Source: Streptomyces sp. NBC_01431
Lineage (GTDB): Bacteria; Actinomycetota; Actinomycetes; Streptomycetales; Streptomycetaceae
Length of the DNA stretch: 64,000 nucleotides
NCBI RefSeq assembly: GCF_036231355.1
Contig: NZ_CP109497.1
Coordinates: forward strand, 672,964 to 736,963
Direction of reading: 5' to 3'
Below are positions 1-9,132 of the stretch, piece by piece; positions within the stretch are counted from its first letter, which is position 1, and every line of letters starts with the position of its first letter. Position numbers and translations under genes: made by a program. Under the pieces are notes generated by a model, which worked only from the letters and a program-made list of their open reading frames with translations, did no database searches and was not told the DNA's origin.

Positions 1-329
1 AGCGCATCCCGCTTGGCCATCTGCTCCCGGGTCGCCGCCACCGGAGCCGTCAGCCACGGCACGCCCACCACCGCGGCGGCCGCGATCAACGCGACCACGA
101 ACACCCCGCTCACCAGCCACACCGCCACCCCCGCCACCAGCGCCCCGCCGAACAGGGCCCGGCGACGAGCCGCTTTACGGGCCACTGGACCCGACCGGGA
201 CTGCTGGCGCCAACCGTCCAAGAGCCCGGGCCCCTTGGGCACAGTTGTTCCGACCAGCCCGGCCACCAGGGCGACCAGACCGCTGCCGAGCAACGCCCCG
301 GACAGCGCCCACCACCATCCGGTGATCAT
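1..329 (-). CDS. TadB-like type II secretion F-family membrane protein (3' end outside window)
   Basis: Reading leftward from an ATG at 329, the frame stays open to the window edge (about 109 residues seen). It begins MITGWWWALSGALLGSG and has an N-terminal membrane segment, a basic stretch (RKAARRR, about residues 50-58) and a second hydrophobic region at about 60-90. This is the layout of actinobacterial TadB/type II secretion F proteins, the inner-membrane platform of Tad-type machines. The ATG overlaps the stop of the upstream TadA/CpaF-like ATPase (ATGA), so the two are translationally coupled. The call rests partly on that neighbour; only the N-terminus is visible. Confidence 0.6.
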   Translation of the reverse strand, partial: MITGWWWALSGALLGSGLVALVAGLVGTTVPKGPGLLDGWRQQSRSGPVARKAARRRALFGGALVAGVAVWLVSGVFVVALIAAAAVVGVPWLTAPVAATREQMAKRDA

Positions 330-1807
330 GCGCCCACCTCGTGCGGCCAGGCAGAAGGCTGCGCCACCAGGTTGGTGCGCAGGCCCGCGGCCTCCAGTTT
401 CTGCCGGTTGCGTACCGACAGCGGGGCATAGGGCACCGCCCGCTGGTCCCACTCGCTGGCCGGCCGGTAGATCTCGTTGTAGGTCGGGCGGCCGTCCGGA
501 CCCACGGGCTTGACCTCCCAGATGTGAGAGACGAAACGCCGCTTGACGGGCCCGGATTCATCGACCGACAAGAACACCACGAAATGCAGACCGTTGGCGA
601 TCTGGCGGTAGGCCAGTTCCGGCGTGAAATTGGACTGCGCCAGCAGGTACAGCTCCGCGATGCGGTCGAAGACCGCCTCGGGCTCGGAGGCGTGGATGGT
701 GCACATGTTGCCGGGCCGGTCCGACGTCATCGCCTGCATCATCGCGGTGATCTCCTCACCGCGGACCTCCCCGACCACCACCCGGGCCAGCGACATCCGC
801 TTCGCGCTCTTCAGCAGGTCCAGCAGCGTGATCTCGCCCGCCGCCCGGCCGTCCACCCGCTCCCCGTTGGACGCTCTGGCCTCCATCGGCACCACATGCT
901 GGTGATAGCCGTTCTTGTGGGTCCACAGCTCGAACGTCGTCTCCAAGGTGCCGAACCGCTCGCTCGCGGGAATCTCCCGCAACACCGCCCGCAGCATCGA
1001 CGTCTTACCGGAGGACTGCTCCCCGGCGAAGATGATGTTGCGCCGCGCCCGGACACAGGCGCGCAGGAGGTCGGCCATCTGCTCATCGAGCGCACCCAGG
1101 CTGACCATCTTGGGCAGGTCAGCGTCCTTGAGGCGGTGGCGGCGGATCGCGACGTGCGTGAACTCGCCCGTGACCTGGGGGCCCAGGGCCTGGACCCGGG
1201 AGCCGTCCTTGAGGCGCAGCTCGACCTCCGGGCTGAACGTGGAAAACGTCCGCCCGCTCTGCCCACTGGCCCTGATCAAGTCCCGGACCAGCTCCTGCAG
1301 TTCCTCCTCGGAATCGGCGACCGGTGCGACCTGGACCGGCTCCGCGTCGTCGCTGTACTTGAGGAACACCCGGTGCGGGCCCTCGATCCAGATGTCCTCC
1401 ACCAGGTCGTCGTCCAGGTAACGCTGCAGCCGCCCGGCCCGAAAACACATGTCGAAGACGAGCCCAGCCAACTCCCGCTCCTCGACCGGGGAATATCCGC
1501 CCCCGTGGGCGGTCGCGTCCAACCAGACCGCCACTTGCTCATCGATCAGAGCACGGCCACGCTGCTCCTCCACTTCTCCGACCAGCGACGGCTTGTTCTT
1601 CTTCTCCTTCAGCAGCTGCTCAACGACGATCCGCTTGATCTCCTGCGCCGCCCGGTAGTCGATCCGCACCTGGGGAACCGCCCCTTGGCCCACCATGCGC
1701 GGCAGGGTCGCGCCGGACGGCACGCCAGGCAGCGCAGATGCTCCGGTAGGGGCGGCCGGCGGACGCGGGGGATAGGGCTCTGCGTTGTAGACCGGTTCAG
1801 CGTGCAC
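326..1807 (-). CDS. TadA/CpaF-family secretion/conjugation ATPase
   Basis: A 493-residue cytoplasmic hexameric ATPase of the CpaF/TadA/VirB11 group, which powers Tad pili or type IV secretion. Walker A is GEQSSGKT at about 262-269. An acidic Walker B region (ARVVVGEVRGEE) and a His-box-like MCTIHASEP follow at about 340-375. The N-terminal ~120 residues are the usual linker domain. The start is GTG at 1807 and overlaps the end of the TadZ-like gene by 11 bases; the stop overlaps the TadB-like ATG. Actinobacterial conjugative plasmids often carry this ATPase near the VirB4/VirD4 genes, which fits the region at 5.5-18.4 kb. Family assignment is firm; whether it drives pilus assembly or DNA transfer is inference. 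Confidence 0.93.
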   Translation of the reverse strand: MHAEPVYNAEPYPPRPPAAPTGASALPGVPSGATLPRMVGQGAVPQVRIDYRAAQEIKRIVVEQLLKEKKNKPSLVGEVEEQRGRALIDEQVAVWLDATAHGGGYSPVEERELAGLVFDMCFRAGRLQRYLDDDLVEDIWIEGPHRVFLKYSDDAEPVQVAPVADSEEELQELVRDLIRASGQSGRTFSTFSPEVELRLKDGSRVQALGPQVTGEFTHVAIRRHRLKDADLPKMVSLGALDEQMADLLRACVRARRNIIFAGEQSSGKTSMLRAVLREIPASERFGTLETTFELWTHKNGYHQHVVPMEARASNGERVDGRAAGEITLLDLLKSAKRMSLARVVVGEVRGEEITAMMQAMTSDRPGNMCTIHASEPEAVFDRIAELYLLAQSNFTPELAYRQIANGLHFVVFLSVDESGPVKRRFVSHIWEVKPVGPDGRPTYNEIYRPASEWDQRAVPYAPLSVRNRQKLEAAGLRTNLVAQPSAWPHEVGA

Positions 1808-2642
1808 CGGGGCCTCCCATCATCCGCTGGTGCAAGGGCGAGGCGAGGCGGGCGCGCTGGGTGGCCACCCGCTGCCGGATCGGGGTCGAGGCGTCCAGGA
1901 CGGCCCGCATCAGCTTGCTCTCCCGAAACCGCTTGCCCTCCGCGGCCCCGTCGGACAGCACGGCGGCCTCCTGCGGCCGAAACGGCAGACTCGCCACCAC
2001 CGGCACCTGCAAGTGCTCCTCCACCTCCCGCGCCGCATACGGCCCCTCGGTAATCAGCAGCACCCCCAGGCGCCCCGAGCGCCGGCCCTCGCCGTCCAGC
2101 AGCGCGGTGAGCATCCTGACGCGGGCAGCGGCCATGTGCAGGCTGCGCAAGGTGCTGCGCATCACCAGCAGCACCAGGTCGGCACGCTGGGCCAGGACCC
2201 GGGCCGGGCCGAAGGCCCCGTTGCGGCCCAGGTCGAGCAGCACGTCATGACCGTGCTGCTCGATCCGGTCGATCCCGACGAACAGATCCGCGATCGCCCC
2301 CCATTCCGGTGCGAGCCCGGCTGCCTCGGCGGGGCTGGTCAGTCCGGGCAGCAGCATCCGGGTGGGGTCATCACGCCGGTCCTCGTCGGAAATCCGCACG
2401 AGCTGGGTCCAGAACGCGTCCTGCAGGCTGACACTGCGGCGGGAGGCGGCCAGATTGTGCAGGCCGCGGTCGGCCGTCAGCCGGCTCTGCAACGCCCCCG
2501 CCAGCACGGCGCCCCCGTCAGGGCAGCACTCGGCCAGCAGCACCCGCCGGCCGTGCTCCACCGGCCACATCCGCAGCAGGCCCAGTGCCGTTGACGTCAC
2601 CCCGGGCGCCCCCGGCACCCCCACCAGAGCGATGACCGCCAT
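1797..2642 (-). CDS. TadZ/CpaE-like ParA/MinD-fold protein with altered P-loop
   Basis: 281 residues starting MAVIALVGVPGAPGVTSTA. It has the look of the SIMIBI/MinD fold: a hydrophobic strand, a glycine-rich loop, then later ECCPDGGAVLAG, DVLLDLGRNG (about 155-165) and DLVLLVMRSTLRSL. The position between a CpaB-like and a CpaF-like gene matches TadZ/CpaE, the localisation ATPase of Tad systems. The P-loop reads GVPGAPGVTST, with no lysine before the Thr, so nucleotide hydrolysis may be impaired, as is known for some TadZ proteins. The ATG at 2642 overlaps the upstream stop (ATGA). Earlier starts in the same frame are shadow sequence under the CpaB-like gene. Confidence 0.75.
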   Translation of the reverse strand: MAVIALVGVPGAPGVTSTALGLLRMWPVEHGRRVLLAECCPDGGAVLAGALQSRLTADRGLHNLAASRRSVSLQDAFWTQLVRISDEDRRDDPTRMLLPGLTSPAEAAGLAPEWGAIADLFVGIDRIEQHGHDVLLDLGRNGAFGPARVLAQRADLVLLVMRSTLRSLHMAAARVRMLTALLDGEGRRSGRLGVLLITEGPYAAREVEEHLQVPVVASLPFRPQEAAVLSDGAAEGKRFRESKLMRAVLDASTPIRQRVATQRARLASPLHQRMMGGPGAR

Positions 2643-3349
2643 CAGGAACCGGCCCCGCTCGCCGCCTTCACAGCCAGCGCAACCGTTCCGGCCGCGGCCT
2701 GAGCTGCCAGCCGCGGTCCGTCCGCCGACTTGACCGCTACGTCGATCACTTGCTGGCCCGTGCTGTCCTGCTTGGTGCCCACGCGGACGATCCGTGCATC
2801 CACGGTGGCCGGGCCGCTGTCCTGGCCCGGCTTGCCGTTCTTGCCCGGTGCTGTGGCTCCGCTGTCGCCGGTGAACACGACCTGGACTTGGTCCTCCGGC
2901 TTCAGCGGGGAGTCCGGCATCTGCCCCGGTTTCAGGTTCAGCCCGACCAGCTGCTCGTCGGGGTGCACCAGCGTGCGGCTGGTGATCTGCCCCGGCGCGA
3001 GCAGCGCACCGGGCAGCAGTTCGACAGCGGCGCGCTTGCCGACCACCTGCGCGCGCTGTCCCGTCCCGATCGCCTTGAGCGCGGGATCCAGCGCCACCGA
3101 TGCCTCCGCGAGGTCCGCGTCCTGGATCACCGTGCCCGCTGCCACGTCCCGGGCCATGACCAGGACCGGGGTGCGCTGGCCGTTCTGCGTCCAGTACCAG
3201 TAGTTGCCCACCGCGCCTGCCGCGATCAGTGCCGCGGCCAGGGCGAGCACCCTCGGCCGACGGCGCCGGGCCTGCCACCGCAGGGACGGGGGGCCAGGCT
3301 GTGCCGGAATGGGACCCGCCGCTGAGGCGGGCGCTGCCGTCTTGCTCAC
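2642..3349 (-). CDS. CpaB/SAF-domain membrane-anchored protein
   Basis: 235 residues with a Pro-rich basic N-terminus, one membrane segment (LALAAALIAAGAVGNYWYW, about 34-53) and an outside SAF domain. The SAF part reads RDVAAGTVIQDADLAEASV then LPGALLAPGQI, typical of CpaB/RcpC. In Tad systems CpaB binds the cell envelope and supports pilus secretion. The C-terminal half (about 120-235) is rich in Gly, Lys and Ala, with QVQVVFTGDSG and RIVRVGTKQDSTGQQVIDV strands. GTG start at 3349 with a modest RBS (AAAGGCG). The downstream TadZ-like gene overlaps it by four bases. Confidence 0.78.
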   Translation of the reverse strand: MSKTAAPASAAGPIPAQPGPPSLRWQARRRRPRVLALAAALIAAGAVGNYWYWTQNGQRTPVLVMARDVAAGTVIQDADLAEASVALDPALKAIGTGQRAQVVGKRAAVELLPGALLAPGQITSRTLVHPDEQLVGLNLKPGQMPDSPLKPEDQVQVVFTGDSGATAPGKNGKPGQDSGPATVDARIVRVGTKQDSTGQQVIDVAVKSADGPRLAAQAAAGTVALAVKAASGAGS

Positions 3350-3374
3350 GCTGTAACGCCTTTCGCTCTCACGC

Positions 3375-4241
3375 TCAGTTGCCGACGGCCTGGAGTTCCC
3401 CGACCCCGACCTGGGTCTGAGACTGGCGGACCTCGGGGAATTGGCCCGCGTCCACGGCGCCGGCCGTGACCGTCCAGTTGACCTGCCATGTCGCCGTGGC
3501 CGTCAGCGCGAACTTCTGGCCGGACTGTCCCGCCGACGACTTGGCGAAGGTGTGGCCGCACGTCGGTGACGGCTTCATGCCGGACGACGCCTGGTACACG
3601 GTGCCGGGGCCGTGGCAGGTCACCGACGTGCCGTCACCGAACTTCCAGATGATGGAGGCAACCTTGGCGGTCGCTGACACCGTCACCGCGCCCGCGGACG
3701 CGGTCGCCGTGTTCGGACCGAACGTGGTGGGGGACTGGTTCACCCACAACCACATCGGCACCCCCACCGCGTACGTGCCCGCAGCCTGCGGACTGGCGAT
3801 GTCCGGCCCCACCAGCTTCATCGAATCGACCGCGCGGTGGGCCAGGACTTCGGGGTCAACCGGAGGCGCCGCAGGGCCGCCGTCCGGGATCCACGACACC
3901 CCGATCCGCATCGTGTCGGGGCAGTACACCTGATACACCGCACCCTTGTCGCCGGGCTTGTGCCCCTCCCAGCCCAGGTTCCCGGGCGGAGGCTGCGGGA
4001 CCAACTTGTTATAGGTGCACGGCGGGGGAGTGCTGGTGGAGGCTCCTGACTTGGCTGCTGTTGGTTTCTGTCCGCTAGATCCGGGGCTGTCGATGTTGTC
4101 TCGGGCGCACACGCTGACCCATGCCTCCGAACCCTGGCATCCTGGGTCATTTCCTACAGTCGGCCCGCCGTCGGCTTGCGCGACCGCCGTGGACATGGAG
4201 CTGGCTAGAAGGATCGCGGCTGTGGTTGTCAGCCGCCGCAT
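3375..4241 (-). CDS. Secreted protein with PKD-like region, Tad-locus associated
   Basis: 288 residues with a clear signal peptide (MRRLTTTAAILLASSMSTAVAQA). A Cys-containing linker (CQGSEAWVSVCARD) and a Ser/Thr/Pro-rich stretch follow. The C-terminal half has beta-rich text with IIWKFGDGTSVTCHG and CGHTFAKSS, which resembles a PKD/Ig-like fold (WDFGDG ... HTY). The start at 4241 was chosen because it gives the signal peptide; upstream codons overlap the lipoprotein gene. It is probably exported and surface exposed, and co-transcribed with the neighbouring Tad-like genes. No enzymatic motif is visible. Confidence 0.72.
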   Translation of the reverse strand: MRRLTTTAAILLASSMSTAVAQADGGPTVGNDPGCQGSEAWVSVCARDNIDSPGSSGQKPTAAKSGASTSTPPPCTYNKLVPQPPPGNLGWEGHKPGDKGAVYQVYCPDTMRIGVSWIPDGGPAAPPVDPEVLAHRAVDSMKLVGPDIASPQAAGTYAVGVPMWLWVNQSPTTFGPNTATASAGAVTVSATAKVASIIWKFGDGTSVTCHGPGTVYQASSGMKPSPTCGHTFAKSSAGQSGQKFALTATATWQVNWTVTAGAVDAGQFPEVRQSQTQVGVGELQAVGN

Positions 4242-4810
4242 GGCTGGCTGCCCTTCGTGGTGAAGTCCGTGATCATCCACCTGCCGCCATCCCACCGTTC
4301 GGCTTTCACCTGCGCGAGGTAGCGCATGGGCTGAGCGCTCGGAAGGGGGATGGGCTTGTTGGCCTTGGTATCCCATGTCTGCCAATTCGACAGGTCGACG
4401 CAGTCAGTCATTGCCGCAGTCGGAGTCTTGGCGCTGAGATCTAGGTTGGTCACGGTGACTTGGTGCCCCATGTCACCCCGGATCACCGTGCCTCGCTGCT
4501 TCATCTTGGCGAGGTCGATCCGTACCTTGCCCAAGGCATCAAGCGTCGCGTACTTCTCCAGGTCGGTGCCCGCAGCATCGGCCTTGCGGTAAGCCTTCAT
4601 CTGCTCCACCCACATCGCGTTGTACGACGCGAGGACGGCCGCCTTCTCGGTGGCTTCCGGAGACGCGCTCTGCGGCGTCTGGGACGTTGCCGTCGACGGT
4701 GTGACAGCCGTGGTGGGGTCCTTGTCCGAACTCTTGTCGGCCTTGTTGTCGCTGCAGGCGCTCAGCAGGACTAAGGCGGCGACTGAGGCAGCTGCGGCTT
4801 GCCAGCGCAT
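4229..4810 (-). CDS. Lipoprotein, probably secretion-associated
   Basis: 193 residues. The N-terminus MRWQAAAASVAALVLLSACS is a lipoprotein signal with lipobox LSAC, cleaved before Cys19. A low-complexity Thr/Ser/Pro linker follows (about 22-55). The folded part has ASYNAMWVEQMKAYRKAD, ITDCVDLS-like and RWMITDFTTKGSQPC, resembling the NTF2-like/SnoaL-like lipoproteins common in Streptomyces. The ATG at 4810 is fixed by the signal. It overlaps the downstream secreted-protein gene by 13 bases and would be the first gene of the 1-4810 operon. Function unknown. Confidence 0.75.
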   Translation of the reverse strand: MRWQAAAASVAALVLLSACSDNKADKSSDKDPTTAVTPSTATSQTPQSASPEATEKAAVLASYNAMWVEQMKAYRKADAAGTDLEKYATLDALGKVRIDLAKMKQRGTVIRGDMGHQVTVTNLDLSAKTPTAAMTDCVDLSNWQTWDTKANKPIPLPSAQPMRYLAQVKAERWDGGRWMITDFTTKGSQPCGG

Positions 4811-5275
4811 GGGCGTGGTGTGACGGTGACGTCGTGGTGCGAGGATCAACTGGTCCTCCCCGTATGGCGCGTTGGGTCTCGCTTGCCTGGTTCTGGAGCG
4901 TGAAGCCCGGAACACCCCTTGGTGTGGAAACGCAGTTACGCGTGAGGGGTGTCTTCCGGTTTTGCCGTAGAGGGGCACACTAGCGCCACGCTCCGTGAAG
5001 AAGCCATGCTGTTCTGGTAGCCGTGTGGCGCAGTTCGGTACGTTTTGGTCGTAACTTCGGCACTGGTCAGTCGGGGTGCAGTCGATCGGCGGGGCCGGAA
5101 ATCTCCGCTCTGACGCCAATAAAAGGGGTGACTGTCCGTACAGGTGATGGCATATGCGGAATCCAGACCGCTGTCTCAACTGCCACTTCTGTGGCAGGAG
5201 TTGCATGGGTAGCGGAGCGGGTCGACAGAGCCCGTGGGACCTGTTGGGCAGCTGCGGGACGCAAGGGGGTGCGCG
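4811..5275. other. Non-coding gap upstream of the Tad-like operon
   Basis: About 465 bases between the lipoprotein gene (minus) and the truncated kinase (plus). No convincing coding frame on either strand and no tRNA. The promoter for the 1-4810 operon is expected here, but I cannot pick a clear -35/-10 pair. Only the kinase fragment has a recognisable RBS (AAGGGGG, near 5263). Confidence 0.5.
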
Positions 5276-5521
5276 ATGGAGCCGCTGGATGCGGGAGATC
5301 CAGCCAACATTGGCCCATACACGCCGCGGGCCCGGCTCGGCAGCGGTGGCAGGGGCACGGTCTACCTCGCTCACTCGCGCAGCGGTCGTACCATCGCCGT
5401 GAAGACGGTGCGCCCCGAACTGTCCGGCAACAGCGGCTTTCGCGAACGCTTCCGGCGGGAGGTCGAGGCGGCCCGCAGCATCCTGCGGTACGCGCCGATG
5501 CAGAAGCGCAGCAGCCTGTAG
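5276..5521 (+). pseudogene. Truncated Ser/Thr protein kinase (N-lobe only)
   Basis: The ATG at 5276 has a good RBS (AAGGGGG). The 81-residue product shows only the start of a Hanks-type kinase: the Gly-rich loop LGSGGRGTVYLAHS, the ATP-binding lysine in RTIAVKTVRPEL, and the helix-C region RERFRREVEAARS. After that the sequence no longer matches a kinase and stops (LRYAPMQKRSSL). A complete domain needs about 260 residues, so the catalytic loop and DFG are missing. It sits exactly between the Tad-like and conjugation operons, which suggests a recombination junction at about 5490. Confidence 0.8.
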
Positions 5522-5572
5522 ACGGGTGGCGCCGGCCAGCGCGGCAAGTAACTGCGCGCCTTCGGGGCTGGT

Positions 5573-6499
5573 TCACAGCTGGGTCCAGGAGCGGCGTTCG
5601 CCCTGCGCGCTGAGCGGGGTCCAGACGGGCCCGGTGGGGCCGTGTTGTTCGAGGTCGTCCAGGAGGGCGGCGCCGAGCGGCACCTTCCGGGCGAGTTGGG
5701 CGACGGCTGGGTGTTCGGCGGTCATGGCCTGGAGGTCTTCGATGCGGTGGGCGAGGGTGCGGGGGCCGGCGCCGGTGAGGATGAACAGGATGCGGGGGAA
5801 GACGGGGTACCAGCGCTGCCAGGCCGGCAACGTGTTCGCCTGGGCGGCGCGCCGCCCCGGTGTGCTGGGGGTGTAGGTGTGCAGGCGGGCGTAGTCGATG
5901 AGCTTGGTGGCCAGACGCTCACTGCTGGTGGTGGCACGGTCGACTTCGACCAGGGCGCGGAGCTTGGTGCGGCTGCCGTCACCGGCGTGCAGGACGTAGT
6001 ACATCAGCGCGTCGGCGATGACGCGCTCGCTGTCTCCGAGTGAGTGGGCGACCTCGGGAGTCCAGTCGAGGTGGCCGTGTTCGTCGCCGCGGCGGCGCGC
6101 GTCACCGACGAAGGCGAGGTGGGCACGGACCACGGTCAGCACGTGCGGCGTTTTCATCGAGGCGGCCGAGGCTGAGGTGATCGGGTAGGGCGGTCGGCCG
6201 CGCAGCTGCGACCAGTCACGGGTGATGCGAGCCCCCTCCGGGGTGAGGAACCAAGCCCGCCTGCCGTTGGACTTGGGGAGCACAGTGAAGGCGACCAGTC
6301 CCTCCTTGTGCAGCCGGTTCAGTGGAATGGAGATGGTCTGCCGAGCGGCTTGGGGGCGCAGCAGGTCCTGGAGTTGCTGGTTGGTGGCCATGCGGTGCTG
6401 GGCCAGGGCGGCGAGCAGCTGGTGGGGGAGTGGTTCGACCGGGCTGGGCAGGAAGGCGGGCACAGCCCTCGTGCCGACGGGGAGCGGCAGGTCGGTCAC
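5573..6499 (-). CDS. Replication-relaxation family protein
   Basis: 308 residues. A winged-helix N-terminus (HQLLAALAQHRMATNQQLQ, then IPLNRLHKEGLVAFTVLP and AWFLTPEGARITRDW, about 25-110) is followed by a domain with HVLTVVRAHLAFVGDARRRG, WTPEVAHSLGD, DALMYYVLHAGDG and ALVEVDRATTSSERLATKL. This is the Streptomyces plasmid replication-relaxation family, usually the last gene of such conjugation operons. The GTG at 6499 overlaps the stop of the VirD4-like gene (GTGA). It is probably a DNA-binding accessory factor linking transfer to replication; the family's biochemical role is poorly defined. Confidence 0.88.
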   Translation of the reverse strand: MTDLPLPVGTRAVPAFLPSPVEPLPHQLLAALAQHRMATNQQLQDLLRPQAARQTISIPLNRLHKEGLVAFTVLPKSNGRRAWFLTPEGARITRDWSQLRGRPPYPITSASAASMKTPHVLTVVRAHLAFVGDARRRGDEHGHLDWTPEVAHSLGDSERVIADALMYYVLHAGDGSRTKLRALVEVDRATTSSERLATKLIDYARLHTYTPSTPGRRAAQANTLPAWQRWYPVFPRILFILTGAGPRTLAHRIEDLQAMTAEHPAVAQLARKVPLGAALLDDLEQHGPTGPVWTPLSAQGERRSWTQL

Positions 6500-9132
6500 C
6501 GGTACTCCTTGTTTGATTTGGTGAGCGGGACGGGGGCGGCGGGTGCGTGTTCGAGGAGGAAGGTCTGGACGCGCTGCTGCTGGGCGGCGGCACGGTCGGT
6601 GAGTTCGGACAGGGGCAGGGCACCGGCGGTGCGATCGGCGGCAGCTTCCAGGGCGGGGACGTTGCCGGACTCACGGAGATCCTCGAACACCACGTCGAGC
6701 AGGGGGCCGTGCAGGAGGACCGGGCCGATGCGGCGGCCGTCGACGGTGAACTGGGCGTAGTGGTCGTAGCGGTCGAGGTTGGCGACGTGAGCGGGGCTGG
6801 GCCGGTCGCCCCATTCCTCCGTGATGGCGGAGACCGCGGCCCGGGAGCCGGTGGTGGTGGACAGGGTGGAGGCGTTCTGGAGCAGCGACTGGCGTACGGA
6901 GAGGGGGAGTCGGGCCAGGATCTGGGTCATGCCGTGAATGTGGACGCGGAACTTGCGCAGGTCTTCGAACATCGCGGCGATGGACTCGGCGGCGGTTCCG
7001 GTCAGGGTGATGAGCTCGTCCAGGTAGACACGGAACGCGACGCGTTGGTGTTCGGGAAGGTCGGTGCGGGAGCGGCCGGCACGGAGCAGGTCCCGGGCGA
7101 GCAGGGCGATGAGGAGTTTGTCGGTGGGGCCGTTGCCGTCCGTGCACACCCACACGATCATCTGGGCGTCCATGGCGGCGCGGATGTTGTAGACGCCGTG
7201 GCCCTGGCCGAGGAAGGCCCGGGTGACGGGGTTGGCGGCGAGCCGGGTGAGCGGGTTGAGGAGGATGTTGAAGGAGTCGGTGGGCAGGGTGGGGAAGACG
7301 GTCTGCCACCAGGCCCGTGACTCCTCGTCCAGGTGGTCGTGGAGGGCGCCCAGGGCGCGGGTTCGGAAGTCGGTGTCGGTGAGCAGGGCGCGGACGTGGA
7401 AGATGGTGGCCTGGTCGTGGGGGCGCTGGGCGCGGCAGGCCAGCTCGTTGATTGCGGTCAGGATGGTGAGGGCTTGGGTGAAGATGGCGATCGCGCGGGG
7501 CGCGTTGGTGTCGTCCCAGGCGAAAGCGGAGGCGAAGGCGTCGACGGTGTCCTCGACGACTTCGTGCCGGGCCCGCCCGTGGTGCATGCCGATCAGATTC
7601 CAGGAGCTGATCAGTGAGTCGGGGCCGGTGGCTTTGAGGTCGATTCGTGCGATGCGGCTCATGATGTGGTCGTGGGCGAGGTAGGGGGCGCCGCGTTTCC
7701 AGGAGTCGCGGTGCGGGTCGACGAAGAGGAGTCCGCTGCCGGCGTGCGCGAGCGCGATTGCCTGGGCCAGGGCCCGTTCGGTCTTGCCGCCGCCCGCCTT
7801 GCCCACGGCGACCTCGAAGAGGGTCTCGGCTGCGTGGGTGGCCACCAGGCGGCGCCGTCCGTCCGGGCTCTGGTACCAGCCCTGCAGCAGCAGGGACGGA
7901 TCGTTGAAGGCGAAGGACGGCAGGTCGGCGGGAAGTAGCGGGATCCGGCAGTGGACGGTGGGCGGCTTCAGGAGGCCTAGGAGCTCGGTCAGCTGGACCC
8001 AGTTGGCGCTGGGCGGCTGGCACTGCCCGGTGCTCCAGCGCCGGTCGAATCGTTTGCGGTGGGGGAAGCGGTCGGCTCCCAGCCGCCACGGCCCGATCTG
8101 CCATCCTCTTATGGCGAACCGGGCGGAGCCGCCGAACACGTCCATGGCGGCCTGGATCCGGGCGAGATGAGCCTCGGCGCGGCCCGTGGTGTCGGAGGCG
8201 CAGCGCACCAGGATCTGCACCCGCACCAGGTGGCTGTCCTCGGCGAGCTTGCCGAAGGCCTTGGCGGTGTCCACCCGGACCGGCGGCGGCGTCATGACCA
8301 TGCGCCCGCCCTCCCGGGACCGGCGGCCGTCCGGGGTGAGTATCTGGCTGAACTGGAACAGCCAGGAGTCCTCCAGGCGCTGGTGATCCCGGTGCATCCA
8401 GCGGGTCAGCCGGGTGGCCTCGCCCCGCTCGCTGCGCCGGGCGGCGTCCAGCAGCTGCCACCGGCGGGCCTTGAGCACCATTTTGGGGGCGCGTTGCAGG
8501 TCGATGCAGAGCTCGGCCAGGTCGCGGAGGTGGGCGCGCAGGTCGGCGACGGCGTCCACGAGCGGTTGCAGGGGGTCCGGGTCGAGGGGGACGTCGCGCA
8601 GGGTGGCGACCGGGTTGCCGCGCAGGATGAACTCCGCCCGCACTTCGTGCTTGCGCTGCTTGTCCGCCAGCGGGGCGGCCTTGGTCACCTTGACGTGCGG
8701 GCCGAACGGCGTGGTGGACAGCAGCCGTTCGGCACCGGCCGGCCCCTCGACCCGGTACAGGAGGGGGCTGGCGCCGTCGGCGCGCAGCCGGATCCGCACC
8801 GCCTTGGCGCGCCGTGGCACCCACCACGGCATGGAGGTGGAGGCCCGGGTCAGCTCGATGCCCCGGCGCAGGATCTCCTCAGCAGAGGGGTCGAAGTGCC
8901 GTGCCGGGGCCAGGTCGAGAGCCATGCGCTCCTGGGAGGCGCGCGTGGCCAGGCGGCGTACGACATGTTCGCCGGCCACGGCGGCGGTCACCAGGACCAG
9001 GAGCAGTAGCCAGGCATGGTCGGTGATCCACTCGACACAGTCGACGAGCTGCTGGAGAGTGCCAAGGACGGGGCCCGCAGCAGTCGGCGTCGGTGTCGGC
9101 GGTGGGGTCAGGACAGCGGCATGGGCATCCAT
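6496..9132 (-). CDS. VirD4/TraD-like coupling ATPase of the conjugation system
   Basis: 878 residues. One membrane helix near residues 38-57 (HAWLLLLVLVTAAVAGEHVV) anchors a large cytoplasmic ATPase. Walker A is GKAGGGKT at about 444-451, followed by a hydrophobic strand ending in LLFVDPHRDSWKRG. Walker B is RVYLDELITL at about 701-710, and RKFRVHIHGMTQIL follows as a sensor-type strand. This order matches type IV coupling proteins, which bring DNA to the VirB4-driven channel. ATG at 9132, overlapping the preceding gene by 25 bases. It lacks a relaxase domain, and no separate relaxase is evident in the operon. Confidence 0.88.
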   Translation of the reverse strand: MDAHAAVLTPPPTPTPTAAGPVLGTLQQLVDCVEWITDHAWLLLLVLVTAAVAGEHVVRRLATRASQERMALDLAPARHFDPSAEEILRRGIELTRASTSMPWWVPRRAKAVRIRLRADGASPLLYRVEGPAGAERLLSTTPFGPHVKVTKAAPLADKQRKHEVRAEFILRGNPVATLRDVPLDPDPLQPLVDAVADLRAHLRDLAELCIDLQRAPKMVLKARRWQLLDAARRSERGEATRLTRWMHRDHQRLEDSWLFQFSQILTPDGRRSREGGRMVMTPPPVRVDTAKAFGKLAEDSHLVRVQILVRCASDTTGRAEAHLARIQAAMDVFGGSARFAIRGWQIGPWRLGADRFPHRKRFDRRWSTGQCQPPSANWVQLTELLGLLKPPTVHCRIPLLPADLPSFAFNDPSLLLQGWYQSPDGRRRLVATHAAETLFEVAVGKAGGGKTERALAQAIALAHAGSGLLFVDPHRDSWKRGAPYLAHDHIMSRIARIDLKATGPDSLISSWNLIGMHHGRARHEVVEDTVDAFASAFAWDDTNAPRAIAIFTQALTILTAINELACRAQRPHDQATIFHVRALLTDTDFRTRALGALHDHLDEESRAWWQTVFPTLPTDSFNILLNPLTRLAANPVTRAFLGQGHGVYNIRAAMDAQMIVWVCTDGNGPTDKLLIALLARDLLRAGRSRTDLPEHQRVAFRVYLDELITLTGTAAESIAAMFEDLRKFRVHIHGMTQILARLPLSVRQSLLQNASTLSTTTGSRAAVSAITEEWGDRPSPAHVANLDRYDHYAQFTVDGRRIGPVLLHGPLLDVVFEDLRESGNVPALEAAADRTAGALPLSELTDRAAAQQQRVQTFLLEHAPAAPVPLTKSNKEYR

